The translations under genes and the position numbers were made by a program. This document shows positions 52,265-60,706 of a DNA stretch of 64,000 nt, one piece after another; the first letter of the stretch is position 1, and every line of letters begins with the position of its first letter. Under the pieces are notes generated by a model. That model was not told the DNA's origin and did no database searches. It worked only from the letters and a program-made list of their open reading frames with translations. Source of the DNA: Nocardioides exalbidus (GTDB lineage: Bacteria > Actinomycetota > Actinomycetes > Propionibacteriales > Nocardioidaceae); contig NZ_FNRT01000002.1 in assembly GCF_900105585.1 (NCBI RefSeq), positions 1,054,001 to 1,118,000 on the forward strand, given 5' to 3'.

Positions 52265-53316
52265 CCAGCCATCCCGGCGCCGACCTCCCCGCCAACCCCT
52301 GGGAGAAGTGGGGCTGGGCGTTCGCGTCGATCTGGCTGGTGTTCCTGTTCTTCCCCGTCAGCTCGGTGCTCGCCGCCGACGCCACACCGGTGGCGACGGG
52401 CCTCACCCTGCTGCTCATCGCCGGCTTCGCCGTCGCGAACGTGCTGGGCTACAGCGGCAGGGTGTCCCCCTGGCTGGCACTGGGCGCCATGGTGCTCATC
52501 GGCGCCGCCACGATGCCCGTGATCGGGATCGGCGTCCTCTCCTACACCCCCTACCTCGCGATGCTCTCGGCGCTCGAGCTCCCGGCCCCCGCGTGGCGGT
52601 GGTCCGTCGCCTTCTGGAGCGTCGTGCCGCTCCTGTCGCTGCTGGACATCGACGGCTTCCCGACCTTCTTCTTCCTGGTGCTGTGGCCGGTGATGCTGGG
52701 TGGCGTGATGCTGCGCATCTTCGGGGAGCGCGAGCGGATCGCCGAGGACGCCCGCAGCGAGTACGCCATGGTGGCCGAGCGGGAGCGCGTCGCCCGCGAC
52801 GTCCACGACGTCCTCGGGCACTCGCTCACCGCGCTCTCGGTGAAGGCCGAGCTGGCCGCGCGCCTCGTCGACGTCGACCCGGCTCGCGCGAAGGAGGAGC
52901 TGGAGTCGATCCAGGCCACCGCCCGGCAGGCGCTCGCCGAGGTCCGCGCGACCGTCGGCGGCCTGCGCGCCGGCAACCTCGAGGCCGAGCTGCTGGCCGC
53001 ACCCCGCGTGCTCGCCGACGCCGGCATCACCACGACGGTCGACGGCGACGTCTCCGACACCGATCCGCGGCACCGGGCGCTGCTGGCCTGGGTGCTGCGC
53101 GAGTCGGTCACCAACGTCGTACGCCATGCGCGGGCCGACCGGGTCGTCATCGAGCTCGGCTCGCGCGGGATCGCCGTCTGCGACGACGGCACCGGCTGCA
53201 GCGGCCACGAGGGCAACGGCCTGCGCGGGATGCGCGAGCGCGTCGCCGGAGCCGGCGGCACCCTGACCATCAGCCCTGCGACGCCCGGCACCCGGGTGGA
53301 GGTGACCCTCCCGTGA
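52261..53316 (+). CDS. DesK-type sensor histidine kinase
   Basis: A 351-residue kinase with about five membrane helices (residues 17-150) and very short loops, then a HisKA_3 domain with His182 in RVARDVHDVLGHSLT. An HATPase_c domain follows with LRESVTNVVRHARADRV and GNGLRGMRERVAGAGG. A DesK-like membrane-sensing mechanism is plausible. The GTG at 52261 overlaps the permease stop. It phosphorylates the coupled regulator and probably controls the exporter. Confidence 0.92.
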   Translation: MTSHPGADLPANPWEKWGWAFASIWLVFLFFPVSSVLAADATPVATGLTLLLIAGFAVANVLGYSGRVSPWLALGAMVLIGAATMPVIGIGVLSYTPYLAMLSALELPAPAWRWSVAFWSVVPLLSLLDIDGFPTFFFLVLWPVMLGGVMLRIFGERERIAEDARSEYAMVAERERVARDVHDVLGHSLTALSVKAELAARLVDVDPARAKEELESIQATARQALAEVRATVGGLRAGNLEAELLAAPRVLADAGITTTVDGDVSDTDPRHRALLAWVLRESVTNVVRHARADRVVIELGSRGIAVCDDGTGCSGHEGNGLRGMRERVAGAGGTLTISPATPGTRVEVTLP

Positions 53317-53918
53317 TCAAGCTCCTCCTGGCCGACGACCAGGCCCTCGTCCGCGGTGCGCTGGCCGCCCTGCTCGACCTCGAGGCCGACCTCGAGGTGG
53401 TGGCCCAGGTCGGTCGCGGCGACGAGGTCGTCGAGGCCGCGCGCACCTCGGGTGCGGAGGTGTGCCTGCTCGACATCGAGATGCCCGGGCTCAACGGCAT
53501 CGACGCCGCTGCCGCCGTACGCCGCGAGCTCCCCGGCGTGCGCTCGCTGATCGTGACCACCTTCGGTCGGCCGGGCTACGTCCGCCGGGCGATCGAGGCC
53601 GGGGCGTCCGGCTTCGTCGTGAAGGACACGCCGGCCCGCCAGCTCGCCGACGCCGTGCGCCGGGTGCACTCCGGCCTCCGGGTCATCGACCCCGACCTCG
53701 CCGCGGAGTCGCTGATCGACGGCCCGAGCCCGCTCACCGGCCGCGAGCGCGAGCTGCTGACGCACGCCCTCGACGGCGCGCCCGTCGCGACCATCGCCGC
53801 GCGGGTGCACCTGTCGGAGGGCACCGTGCGCAACCACCTGTCTGCCGCGATCGGGAAGACCGGTGCGACGACGCGCAGCGAGGCCGCGCGCATCGCCCAG
53901 GACCGCGGCTGGCTCTAG
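53313..53918 (+). CDS. DesR/NarL-type response regulator
   Basis: A 201-residue response regulator. The receiver domain has LLLADDQALVRG, phospho-acceptor Asp54 in VCLLDIEMPGLNG and the Lys in GFVVKDTPARQLADAV. The LuxR HTH contains LTGRERELLTHAL and VHLSEGTVRNHLSAAIGKTGA. The GTG start overlaps the kinase stop. A strong terminator follows 7 bp after the stop, closing the operon. Confidence 0.93.
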   Translation: MIKLLLADDQALVRGALAALLDLEADLEVVAQVGRGDEVVEAARTSGAEVCLLDIEMPGLNGIDAAAAVRRELPGVRSLIVTTFGRPGYVRRAIEAGASGFVVKDTPARQLADAVRRVHSGLRVIDPDLAAESLIDGPSPLTGRERELLTHALDGAPVATIAARVHLSEGTVRNHLSAAIGKTGATTRSEAARIAQDRGWL

Positions 53919-53925
53919 GCACACG

Positions 53926-53966
53926 CGACGAGGGCCGGATCCCCCCGTGAGATCCGGCCCTCGTCG
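53926..53966 (+). terminator. Strong terminator hairpin after the two-component operon
   Basis: A perfect 16-bp stem, CGACGAGGGCCGGATC (53926-53941) paired with GATCCGGCCCTCGTCG (53951-53966), with a 9-nt loop. It lies between the response regulator and the next plus-strand gene. There is no T-tract, as is common in high-GC actinobacteria. Confidence 0.8.
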
Positions 53967-54059
53967 AACGTAGGGACCGGCGGGCTCCGGCGTGCGCGAT
54001 CGGCCGAAAACCACCCCATCGGACCATCGGCGTGGAAGGGCGGGCCCTAGGCTCGGCAC

Positions 54060-54872
54060 ATGAGTGATCAGGAGCGCCTCGCGTCCTACGTCGCGGTGTG
54101 GTGGGAGGCGGTCGACGACTTCACCCGGCTGCTCGAGGAGGTGGGCGACGACGAGTGGTCGACGCAGACCGACCTGCCCGGGTGGGACGTCCAGGCGGTC
54201 GCCGCGCACACCGCGCACCTCGAGTCGCTGCTCGCCGGGCGGCCGCACGACGACGTCGAGATCGGCGAGGCCCCGCACGCGCACGGGATGATGGGCCAGT
54301 TCACCGAGCAGGGCGTGGTGGCCCGGCGGCAGGCGGCGACGGACGCCCTGATCACGGAGATCCACGAGTCGACCACGGCCCGCCACACCCAGCTGCTCGC
54401 CGACCCGCCCACCGACGCCGCCGCACCGGCGCCCGCGGTCTTCGGTGCGATCGGCTGGAGCACCGGGCTGCTGCTGCGCAACCGTCCGCTCGACGTGTGG
54501 ATGCACGAGCAGGACATCCGCCGCGCGCTCGACAAGCCCGGCAACCTCGGCAACGCCCCGGCGCTCCACGCGGTGGACTACCTGCTGGAGAGCCTGCCCT
54601 TCATCGTGGGCAAGAAGGCGCAGGCGCCGGCGGGGAGCGTCGTACGCCTCGAGGTGGAGGGGCATGCGCCGGCCGTCGCCGAGGTCGGCGAGGACGGTCG
54701 CGGCCGGCCCGGCGACGTCGACACCGAGCCCGGCGTGACCATCGCGATGGACCGGGAGACCTTCGTGGTCCTGGCGGGCGGCCGGCGGCGAGCGTCGCCC
54801 GACGGCGTCCGGATCACCGGCGACACCGACCTGGGCGAGCGCGTCGTCGCCTCGATGGGCGTCACCCCGTGA
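54060..54872 (+). CDS. Maleylpyruvate isomerase-family mycothiol-dependent enzyme
   Basis: A 270-residue protein with an N-terminal DinB-like four-helix bundle carrying the metal-site pattern (WDVQAVAAHTAHLESLL and later DVWMHEQDIRRAL) and a C-terminal SCP-2-like or MDMPI domain (VVRLEVEGHAPAVAEV, VTIAMDRETFVVLAGG). Members use mycothiol as a cofactor, which fits an actinobacterial host. The reaction here is unknown. Its stop overlaps the SDR gene (GTGA). Confidence 0.88.
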   Translation: MSDQERLASYVAVWWEAVDDFTRLLEEVGDDEWSTQTDLPGWDVQAVAAHTAHLESLLAGRPHDDVEIGEAPHAHGMMGQFTEQGVVARRQAATDALITEIHESTTARHTQLLADPPTDAAAPAPAVFGAIGWSTGLLLRNRPLDVWMHEQDIRRALDKPGNLGNAPALHAVDYLLESLPFIVGKKAQAPAGSVVRLEVEGHAPAVAEVGEDGRGRPGDVDTEPGVTIAMDRETFVVLAGGRRRASPDGVRITGDTDLGERVVASMGVTP

Positions 54873-55798
54873 GCCGCGACGCGTGGACCACGGCCGACAT
54901 CCCCGACCTCACCGGGCGCACGGCACTCGTCACCGGCCCGACGCTGGGCGGCCTCGGCTGGTTCACCGCGCTCGAGCTCGCGCGCGCGGGTGCGCGCGTC
55001 GCGCTGGCAGGACGTACGCCGGACAAGCTGGACGCCGCGGCCGCGGCGATCCGCGACGAGGTGCCCGGGGCGTCGCTCGAGACCCTCGTCGTCGACCTGG
55101 CCGACCTCGCGTCGGTCCGCACGGCCGCCGCGGAGGCAGCCGGGCTCGGCCCGCTCCACCTCCTCGTCAACAACGCCGGCATCATGGCCACGCCCTACCG
55201 GCGGACCGTCGACCGGCTCGAGTCGCAGCTGGCGACCAACCACTTCGGGCCGTTCCTCCTGACCGGGCTGCTGCTCGACCAGCTCGTCGCGTCGGGCGAC
55301 GGTCGCGTCGTGACCCTGTCGTCGCAGATGCACCGGGTCGCGCGCTCCGCCCCGCTCGGCGACCCGCACGAGCGCCGGCGCTACAGCCGCTGGCGGGTCT
55401 ACGGCCAGACCAAGCTGGCCAACCTGCTCTTCACCTTCGAGCTCGACCGGCGGCTGCGGCGCGCCGGCCTGCCGGTGCAGGCCATGGCCGCGCACCCGGG
55501 GTTCGCCGGCACGCACCTCGTCGTCAACGGCCAGCTCTCCTCCACGCAGGGCCGGGTGGCCTCCATCATGGACGCCGCCGTGCGGGCGGTCTCCCAGCCG
55601 GCGCACGCCGGTGCCTGGCCGACGCTGATGGCCGCGACCGAGGACCTGCCGGGTGGGACCTACGTCGGTCCCAGCGGCCTGGGTCAGGGCAGCGGAGCTC
55701 CCGGCATCGTCGGCGCCACGGCGCTCGCGCACGACGAGATGGCCCAGCGCCGCCTCTGGGAGCTGAGCGAGAAGACGGTCGACCTCACCTGGCCCTGA
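54869..55798 (+). CDS. Short-chain dehydrogenase/reductase (retinol-dehydrogenase-like)
   Basis: A 309-residue SDR. The cofactor motif is TALVTGPTLGGLGWFTALEL, a variant of TGxxxGxG. NNAG (LLVNNAGIMATP), catalytic Ser in VTLSSQMHR and YxxxK in YGQTKLANLLF are all intact. Basic residues after the second strand (AGRTPDKL) suggest NADP(H). It is coupled to the mycothiol-dependent gene upstream. The substrate is not readable; the class often reduces aldehydes or ketones. Convergent with the beta-propeller gene. Confidence 0.9.
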   Translation: MSRDAWTTADIPDLTGRTALVTGPTLGGLGWFTALELARAGARVALAGRTPDKLDAAAAAIRDEVPGASLETLVVDLADLASVRTAAAEAAGLGPLHLLVNNAGIMATPYRRTVDRLESQLATNHFGPFLLTGLLLDQLVASGDGRVVTLSSQMHRVARSAPLGDPHERRRYSRWRVYGQTKLANLLFTFELDRRLRRAGLPVQAMAAHPGFAGTHLVVNGQLSSTQGRVASIMDAAVRAVSQPAHAGAWPTLMAATEDLPGGTYVGPSGLGQGSGAPGIVGATALAHDEMAQRRLWELSEKTVDLTWP

Positions 55799-55808
55799 CC
55801 GTCGTGGG

Positions 55809-57314
55809 TCAGGAGCGGTCGCGGACCCGGACGAGCCCGGCGAGCGTGCCGAGCCAGGCGGAGCCGTCGGCGCCGAGGGTGATCGTCGAGCCGTCGCTGC
55901 CGGCGAGCAGGCCGGTGCCGGTGCGCACGCTCCACATGCTGCGTCCGGAGGCGACGTCGATCGCGGTGAGGTACCACGCGCTGACGCCGGTGAACGACGG
56001 GCGCTTGGTCCACGCGTAGACGAGCCCCTGGGGCCAGCTGGCCGTGACGCCCGAGCCCGGTGAGGCGGCCTCGTTGGTCCACTGCACGACGCAGCCGCCG
56101 TCGACGAGGTCGACGCGCGCGATGCCGGGACTGCTGGTGAACCCGAGGAGGGTGCTGCGGGGCGAGGAGTAGTCGTCGTTGTTGGTGACGACGACGCCCG
56201 ACCCGACCGGGGCGAGGTCGCTCCCGGTGGCGCCGTGGCCCTTCTCGAAGACCGCCTGGCGGCACACGCCCTCGCCGGTCGCGCGTGCCACGAACACCAC
56301 TCCGAGCTGGTCGTCGTCCTCGTCGGTGACCGCCACGATGCCGCCGTCGACCAGCACCGGGGCCGAGCCGCTGGGGCCGGCCGTCTCGGTGCGCCACGCG
56401 TCGCGGGGTACGCCGTCCGCGCCGGCCTCGAGCCGGTGCAGCGCCGCGTCGGTGACGACGTACACCCCCTGGCCGTCGACGGCGAGCCCGTGCGCGACCG
56501 CCTCGTCGAGGTCGAGCACCTCGACCGCGCCCGTCTCCGGGGTGATCGTGCCGACCAGGCCGGCGCGGGAGACCCACCACAGCCGGCCGGGCCAGTCGGG
56601 GACGACGTCGACGACGCAGTCGCCGTAGGGGATCCAGGGCTTGAGGTCCCAGCCCAGCTCGGTCGTGAGGTCGACCTCGGCGTCCTTGCCCGACGGGGCG
56701 GTGGGGACCACGACGACCTGCCGGTCGGCGGTGGCGACGACGGCGCGGTCGGCGTCGTCGAGGTAGAAGCCGGTCGTCGTGCAGCCGCCCTTGCCCGGGG
56801 CCGGCAGGTCGCGCGTCGCGGTGGGGCGCATCGAGGCGGGGTCGACCACCCGGAGGCTCTCGCCCGACCGGCCGGTGCAGAGCGCGACGAGCGCGTCGCG
56901 GGACGTCGGCAGGATCCGGCCGCACCGCTGGAGGCCGAGCCAGGACGTCTCGACCTCGGGCTGCAGGCCCAGCGGGCCGGGCCTGGTCGTCGAGTCGGGG
57001 GCCGCGACGTGCGGGTTGGTCACCACCTCGGCGGCGACGGGACGCGCCGACGCCGGGCGGCCGGCGTACGACGGACCCGCCATCACCCCCGGCGCGGGCG
57101 GGATCGGCAGCCACCCGTCGGGGACGACGAGCACCGCACCGACGAGTGCGACCACGAAGCCGGCGACCCAGCCCGCCGTGCGACGGTCGAGGTCGGTGCG
57201 GTCCTGCACCCACCAGCGCAGGCGCGGGATGCAGAGCAGCCCGGCCGCGACGACCAGGACGACCGGTCCCCACGCGATCCAGGCGAGCAGGAGCGCAGCG
57301 ACCAGCCAGACCAC
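55809..57314 (-). CDS. Membrane-anchored PQQ-type beta-propeller protein
   Basis: A 501-residue protein. Two N-terminal hydrophobic segments (VWLVAALLLAWIAWGPVVLVV and VAGFVVALVGAVLVV) anchor it. The remainder is repeating beta blades (for example LRVVDPASMRPTATRDLPA, VYVVTDAALHRLEAGADG, YLTAIDVASGRSMWSVRTG) of the PQQ/WD-type propeller, with no PQQ-dehydrogenase catalytic residues recognised. It probably serves as an extracytoplasmic scaffold or binding protein. It starts with GTG at 57314. Confidence 0.8.
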   Translation of the reverse strand: MVWLVAALLLAWIAWGPVVLVVAAGLLCIPRLRWWVQDRTDLDRRTAGWVAGFVVALVGAVLVVPDGWLPIPPAPGVMAGPSYAGRPASARPVAAEVVTNPHVAAPDSTTRPGPLGLQPEVETSWLGLQRCGRILPTSRDALVALCTGRSGESLRVVDPASMRPTATRDLPAPGKGGCTTTGFYLDDADRAVVATADRQVVVVPTAPSGKDAEVDLTTELGWDLKPWIPYGDCVVDVVPDWPGRLWWVSRAGLVGTITPETGAVEVLDLDEAVAHGLAVDGQGVYVVTDAALHRLEAGADGVPRDAWRTETAGPSGSAPVLVDGGIVAVTDEDDDQLGVVFVARATGEGVCRQAVFEKGHGATGSDLAPVGSGVVVTNNDDYSSPRSTLLGFTSSPGIARVDLVDGGCVVQWTNEAASPGSGVTASWPQGLVYAWTKRPSFTGVSAWYLTAIDVASGRSMWSVRTGTGLLAGSDGSTITLGADGSAWLGTLAGLVRVRDRS

Positions 57315-57397
57315 CGGGCGACTCTAGAGGCGCCGACCGTCCTCGGCCGGGAGGCGCATCGGCAGCCCGTTGTTCAGTCGGTCACGTGTTCGGTCGG

Positions 57398-57643
57398 TCA
57401 CTCGGACGCGGGCCGCGGCCGCGGTGCGGTCAGCGTGAGGTCGGCGAACGAGCCGTGGCCCTCGCCGCCGCGCAGGAAGACGCGCGAGCGACGCGGCGCC
57501 GGCAACAGCTGGCTCGGGGCGTCGCTGATCGGGATGGCGTCGGCCACGGGCTCGCGCCTGGCGACCAGCGATCCGTCGAACTGGTCGAGGGACTTGATCC
57601 GTCCCGTGAGGTCCACGACCTCGTCGGTGAACTCGCGCTTCAT
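57398..57643 (-). CDS. Small hypothetical protein
   Basis: An 81-residue charged protein (MKREFTDEVVDLTGRIKSLD then a basic RRSRVFLRGGEGHGSF, ending Pro/Arg-rich). There is no signal or membrane segment, and no family recognised. The ATG at 57643 has GGGAG only 2 bp upstream, which is too close; a GTG at 57661 would add six residues. It follows the long gap 57644-58195 on the minus strand. Coding status is likely but unproven. Confidence 0.5.
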   Translation of the reverse strand: MKREFTDEVVDLTGRIKSLDQFDGSLVARREPVADAIPISDAPSQLLPAPRRSRVFLRGGEGHGSFADLTLTAPRPRPASE

Positions 57644-58195
57644 GACTCCCTGCTTTCCCACCTCGGTCCCCCACGGACCGCCTGCGGCAAGGCTAGGAGC
57701 GCGCCACCCGAGAAGCCTTTACTAATGGATCCCTGTGGGAAGTCTGCAAGGACCTCGCGCCGCCTTGAAGGACGCGCACGGAAACGGGCACGGAAACGGG
57801 CACGGAGACAGGCTCGGGCCGACGGTCCCCCCGACCGCCGGCCCGAGCCGTGTGCCTCCCAGGTGGTGGGCGTCCCCCCGACGCCTCACCCGACCGGCGG
57901 ACGCACCGCCGAACCGTTGTCCACCGGCGTCCGCGGACGTGGCACGGCGAGTGCCCTGTCCCGCTTCGTGTCCCCCCGGACGTCGTACGCCGACTCCCCC
58001 ACGGAGCCGATGCGGATCACTGGTCCGCCCCTGTGTCACACGTGTTGCTGGTCATCGTTTCCCACCCCATGTGTTGCTGTTGCACTCAAGGATGCTCCTG
58101 GTCGCGTCCTGATACATCCGTGCAATTACCGAGGGCTAGACCAGTGGAATCCTTGTCAACTGTCAAGAGATGCCGAGGAATCCGTCCTCGAGCGC
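57644..58195. other. Long non-coding gap between desA3 and the small gene
   Basis: 552 bp with no convincing gene; frames here have atypical Pro/Arg/Cys-rich translations. It holds a 12-bp tandem (GCACGGAAACGG at 57776-57787 and 57788-57799, with a degenerate third copy). TTGACA motifs on the minus strand at 58154-58159 and 58161-58166 could be -35 boxes for the 81-residue gene, but no clear -10 is seen. The part at 58020-58170 is lower in G+C than its surroundings. Confidence 0.5.
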
Positions 58196-59437
58196 TCAGG
58201 CGGCCTTCGCCATCGCGCGCGACTCGCTCTCGAGCTTGCGGCCCAGCAGGCGGCGGGTGCGGCGGTCGCCGGTGGCCATCTTGTAGAGGATCGCGAGCTG
58301 CTGCGGCGCGTTCTTCTTGTTGGTCGTCGCGAGCCAGCCGTTGGGCAGCGAGAGCCGGATGACCTTGTGCCAGGCCGAGGCGACCTGCTGCGGCATCGGA
58401 CGCGCGCAGTAGGTGAGGTCGTACTTCTCGAAGAGGGCCTGGACCTTCGGCGCGATCTCGGCGTAGCGGTTGGACGGCAGGTCGGGGAAGAGGTGGTGCT
58501 CGATCTGGTGCGACAGGTTGCCGGTCATGATGTGGAGGGCCTTGGACCCCGAGATGTTGGCGCTGCCGAGCATCTGGCGGACGTACCACTCGCCCTTGGT
58601 CTCGCCCTCGATGGAGCGCTTCTCGAAGGTCTCGACGCCCTCGGGGAAGTGGCCGCAGAGGATGACGGAGTTCGACCAGAGGTTGCGCACGACGTTGGCG
58701 GTGAAGTTGGCCGCGAGCGTCGGGAGGAACGAGCCGGTCGGGATCGACAGCAGCGGGTGGACGACGTAGTCCTTGGTGGCCTGCTTGCGGATCTTGGTGA
58801 GGACCTGCTTCGCGCGGCGGCGGAAGTCGGGGTCCTTGGTCTGCTTCTTGGCGATGACCGCGCCGAGCTCGAGGTCGTAGGCGGCGATGCCGTACTCGAA
58901 GAAGACGGCGTTGATGAAGCAGAACACCGGCTGGGCGAGCGAGGACGGGGTCCACGGCTGGTCCTCGTCGACGCGCATGATGCCGTAGCCGAGGTCGTTG
59001 TCCTTGCCGATGACGTTGGTGTAGGTGTGGTGGAGCTCGTTGTGGCTGTGCTTCCACTGCTCGGCGGGCGAGGCCATGTCCCACTCCCAGACGCTGGAGT
59101 GGATCTTCGGGTCGCGCATCCAGTCCCACTGGCCGTGGAGGATGTTGTGGCCGATCTCCATGTTGTCGAGGATCTTGGAGACGCTCAGGCCGAGCGTGCC
59201 GAGGACCCACGCCGGCGGGAAGGCGCTGAAGAGCAGGACCGCGCGGGAGCCCAGCTCGAGCTTGCGCTGGGTGTCGATCACCTTGCGGATGTAGGCCGCG
59301 TCGCCGGCGCCCCGGGTGTCGAGGACCTCCTGGCGGATGGCGTCGAGCTCGTGGCCGAGCTGCTCGATGTCAGCCTCGGTGAGGTGCGCGATCGGGTTGG
59401 TCTGGCCGAGGACGGCCTTCTTCTGGACGGTGGTCAT
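58196..59437 (-). CDS. desA3: DesA3-type acyl-CoA delta-9 desaturase
   Basis: A 413-residue membrane di-iron fatty-acid desaturase. Histidine boxes are visible: NMEIGHNILHGQWDWM (HxxxH), KHSHNELHHTYTN (HxxHH type) and NLSHQIEHHLFPDLP (QxxHH). Hydrophobic segments lie at about 65-95 and 170-260. It matches mycobacterial DesA3 (stearoyl-CoA desaturase) in order and motifs. A 34-bp gap separates it from the upstream reductase gene, as in the DesA3/oxidoreductase pair, so the reductase should supply electrons. Confidence 0.93.
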   Translation of the reverse strand: MTTVQKKAVLGQTNPIAHLTEADIEQLGHELDAIRQEVLDTRGAGDAAYIRKVIDTQRKLELGSRAVLLFSAFPPAWVLGTLGLSVSKILDNMEIGHNILHGQWDWMRDPKIHSSVWEWDMASPAEQWKHSHNELHHTYTNVIGKDNDLGYGIMRVDEDQPWTPSSLAQPVFCFINAVFFEYGIAAYDLELGAVIAKKQTKDPDFRRRAKQVLTKIRKQATKDYVVHPLLSIPTGSFLPTLAANFTANVVRNLWSNSVILCGHFPEGVETFEKRSIEGETKGEWYVRQMLGSANISGSKALHIMTGNLSHQIEHHLFPDLPSNRYAEIAPKVQALFEKYDLTYCARPMPQQVASAWHKVIRLSLPNGWLATTNKKNAPQQLAILYKMATGDRRTRRLLGRKLESESRAMAKAA

Positions 59438-59471
59438 GTCGCTCTCCTGGGGGTGTCGGGGAGGTCGGGTG

Positions 59472-60602
59472 TCAGTGGTCGAAGTGGCACGGGCCGGCGG
59501 CGGCGTTGATGCAGGTCTGCACCTTGACGGCGCCGCTCTCGCCGGGGACGGCCGTGGTGATGGCTCCGTCGCGGAGGTCGCGGACGCTGCCCTCGCGCAG
59601 CGGGATGACGCAGCCCATGCAGATGCCCATCCGGCAGCCGCTCGGCATCAGCTTCCCGGCCTCCTCGGCGGCGTCGAGGATCGGCGTGGCGCCGTCGAGG
59701 TCGAGGGTGGTGCCGCAGGAGAAGGCGACGGTGCCGCCCTCGCCCGGCTCGACCCGGCTGGTGCGGAACTGCTCGGTCGTCAGGCTGATGCCCGCCTCGT
59801 CGTGGTGGGCGCCGAGGGCGTCGAGCAGGCCGGCCGGGCCGCAGGCCAGCGTCGCCCGCTCGCCGAGGTCGGGGACCAGGTCGGCCAGGTGGTCGACCTC
59901 GAGCACGCCGTGCTCGTCGTCGTACCTCGCGACGAGGCGGATCGCGCCGGCGGCGGCGAGCGCCTCCAGGTCGCGGATGAAGATCGAGTGCGGCCGGCTC
60001 GGCGCCACGTGGACGACGACGATGTCGTGGACGGCGCTGCGGGCCGGGCGCAGGACGCCCTCGTCGGTGCTCGGGAAGAGGTTGCGCAGCATCCCGATGA
60101 CCGGCGTGATGCCGGAGCCGGCGGTGACCATGAGGAACTTGCCGCCGGCGGGCGGGAGGACGAACTCGCCGGCCGCCTGCTCGAGGTGGACGAGCGTGCC
60201 GGGCCTCGCCTCGTGGACGAGGTGGTTGCTGACGAGGCCGCCGGGCACGGCCTTGACCGTGATCGAGATGCGGCCGTCGCGGCGCGGGCCGTGGGTGAGG
60301 GAGTAGGCCCGCCACTGGCGTACGCCGTCGACGTCGATGCCGATGCGGAGGTACTGGCCGGGCACGTGGCCGGCCCAGTCGGCGCCGGGGCGGATCACGA
60401 TGGTCGCCGCGTCGGCGGTCTCGGGGTGGACGGACTCGATGCGACCGCGGAGGTCGGCGCCGCTGCGGAGCGGCGCGAAGAGGTCCATGAAGTCGGAGGG
60501 CAGGTAGGGCGTGGTCGCGGCCTCGGCGACGCGGACCAGCTGGTCGCGCACGCGCTTGCCCCGCGGTGCGTCCTGCCGGGTCGGCTCGAGAGTCGTGCTC
60601 AT
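59472..60602 (-). CDS. Flavodoxin/ferredoxin-type reductase for the desaturase
   Basis: A 376-residue FAD- and 2Fe-2S-containing reductase. The FAD domain has VPGQYLRIGIDVDGVRQWRA followed by YSLTHGP, the NAD(P)H domain has FLMVTAGSGITPVIGML and ATLACGPAGLLDALG. The C-terminal plant-type ferredoxin has C-x4-C-x2-C (SGCRMGICMGCVIPL) and a late Cys (VQTCINAAAG). It is the likely electron donor to DesA3, encoded just downstream. The ATG at 60602 is used. It lies divergent from the PucR-type regulator with a shared palindrome. Confidence 0.92.
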   Translation of the reverse strand: MSTTLEPTRQDAPRGKRVRDQLVRVAEAATTPYLPSDFMDLFAPLRSGADLRGRIESVHPETADAATIVIRPGADWAGHVPGQYLRIGIDVDGVRQWRAYSLTHGPRRDGRISITVKAVPGGLVSNHLVHEARPGTLVHLEQAAGEFVLPPAGGKFLMVTAGSGITPVIGMLRNLFPSTDEGVLRPARSAVHDIVVVHVAPSRPHSIFIRDLEALAAAGAIRLVARYDDEHGVLEVDHLADLVPDLGERATLACGPAGLLDALGAHHDEAGISLTTEQFRTSRVEPGEGGTVAFSCGTTLDLDGATPILDAAEEAGKLMPSGCRMGICMGCVIPLREGSVRDLRDGAITTAVPGESGAVKVQTCINAAAGPCHFDH

Positions 60603-60668
60603 GTCATCAAGAGTCGCGGATCCGGGGGTCGGGTTCCTGCCCTGCGCACGTGAATCGGGGCTAGACTC

Positions 60669-60685
60669 TTGTTCGCCGCGAACAA
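60669..60685. promoter_or_regulatory. Palindromic operator between the desaturase operon and its regulator
   Basis: TTGTTCGC-C-GCGAACAA is a perfect 17-bp inverted repeat. It is midway between the reductase start (60602) and the regulator start (60707) and overlaps ACAATTGT (60682-60689). It is a good candidate operator for the divergent regulator or a membrane-lipid-responsive repressor. Confidence 0.7.
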
Positions 60686-60706
60686 TTGTCGCCCTGTGGA
60701 GTTGCT

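Noticed and set aside
57735..58112. Open frame of 125 codons in the 552-bp gap
   Set aside because: Pro/Arg/Cys-rich translation, overlaps a 12-bp tandem repeat and has no ribosome binding site; not considered coding.
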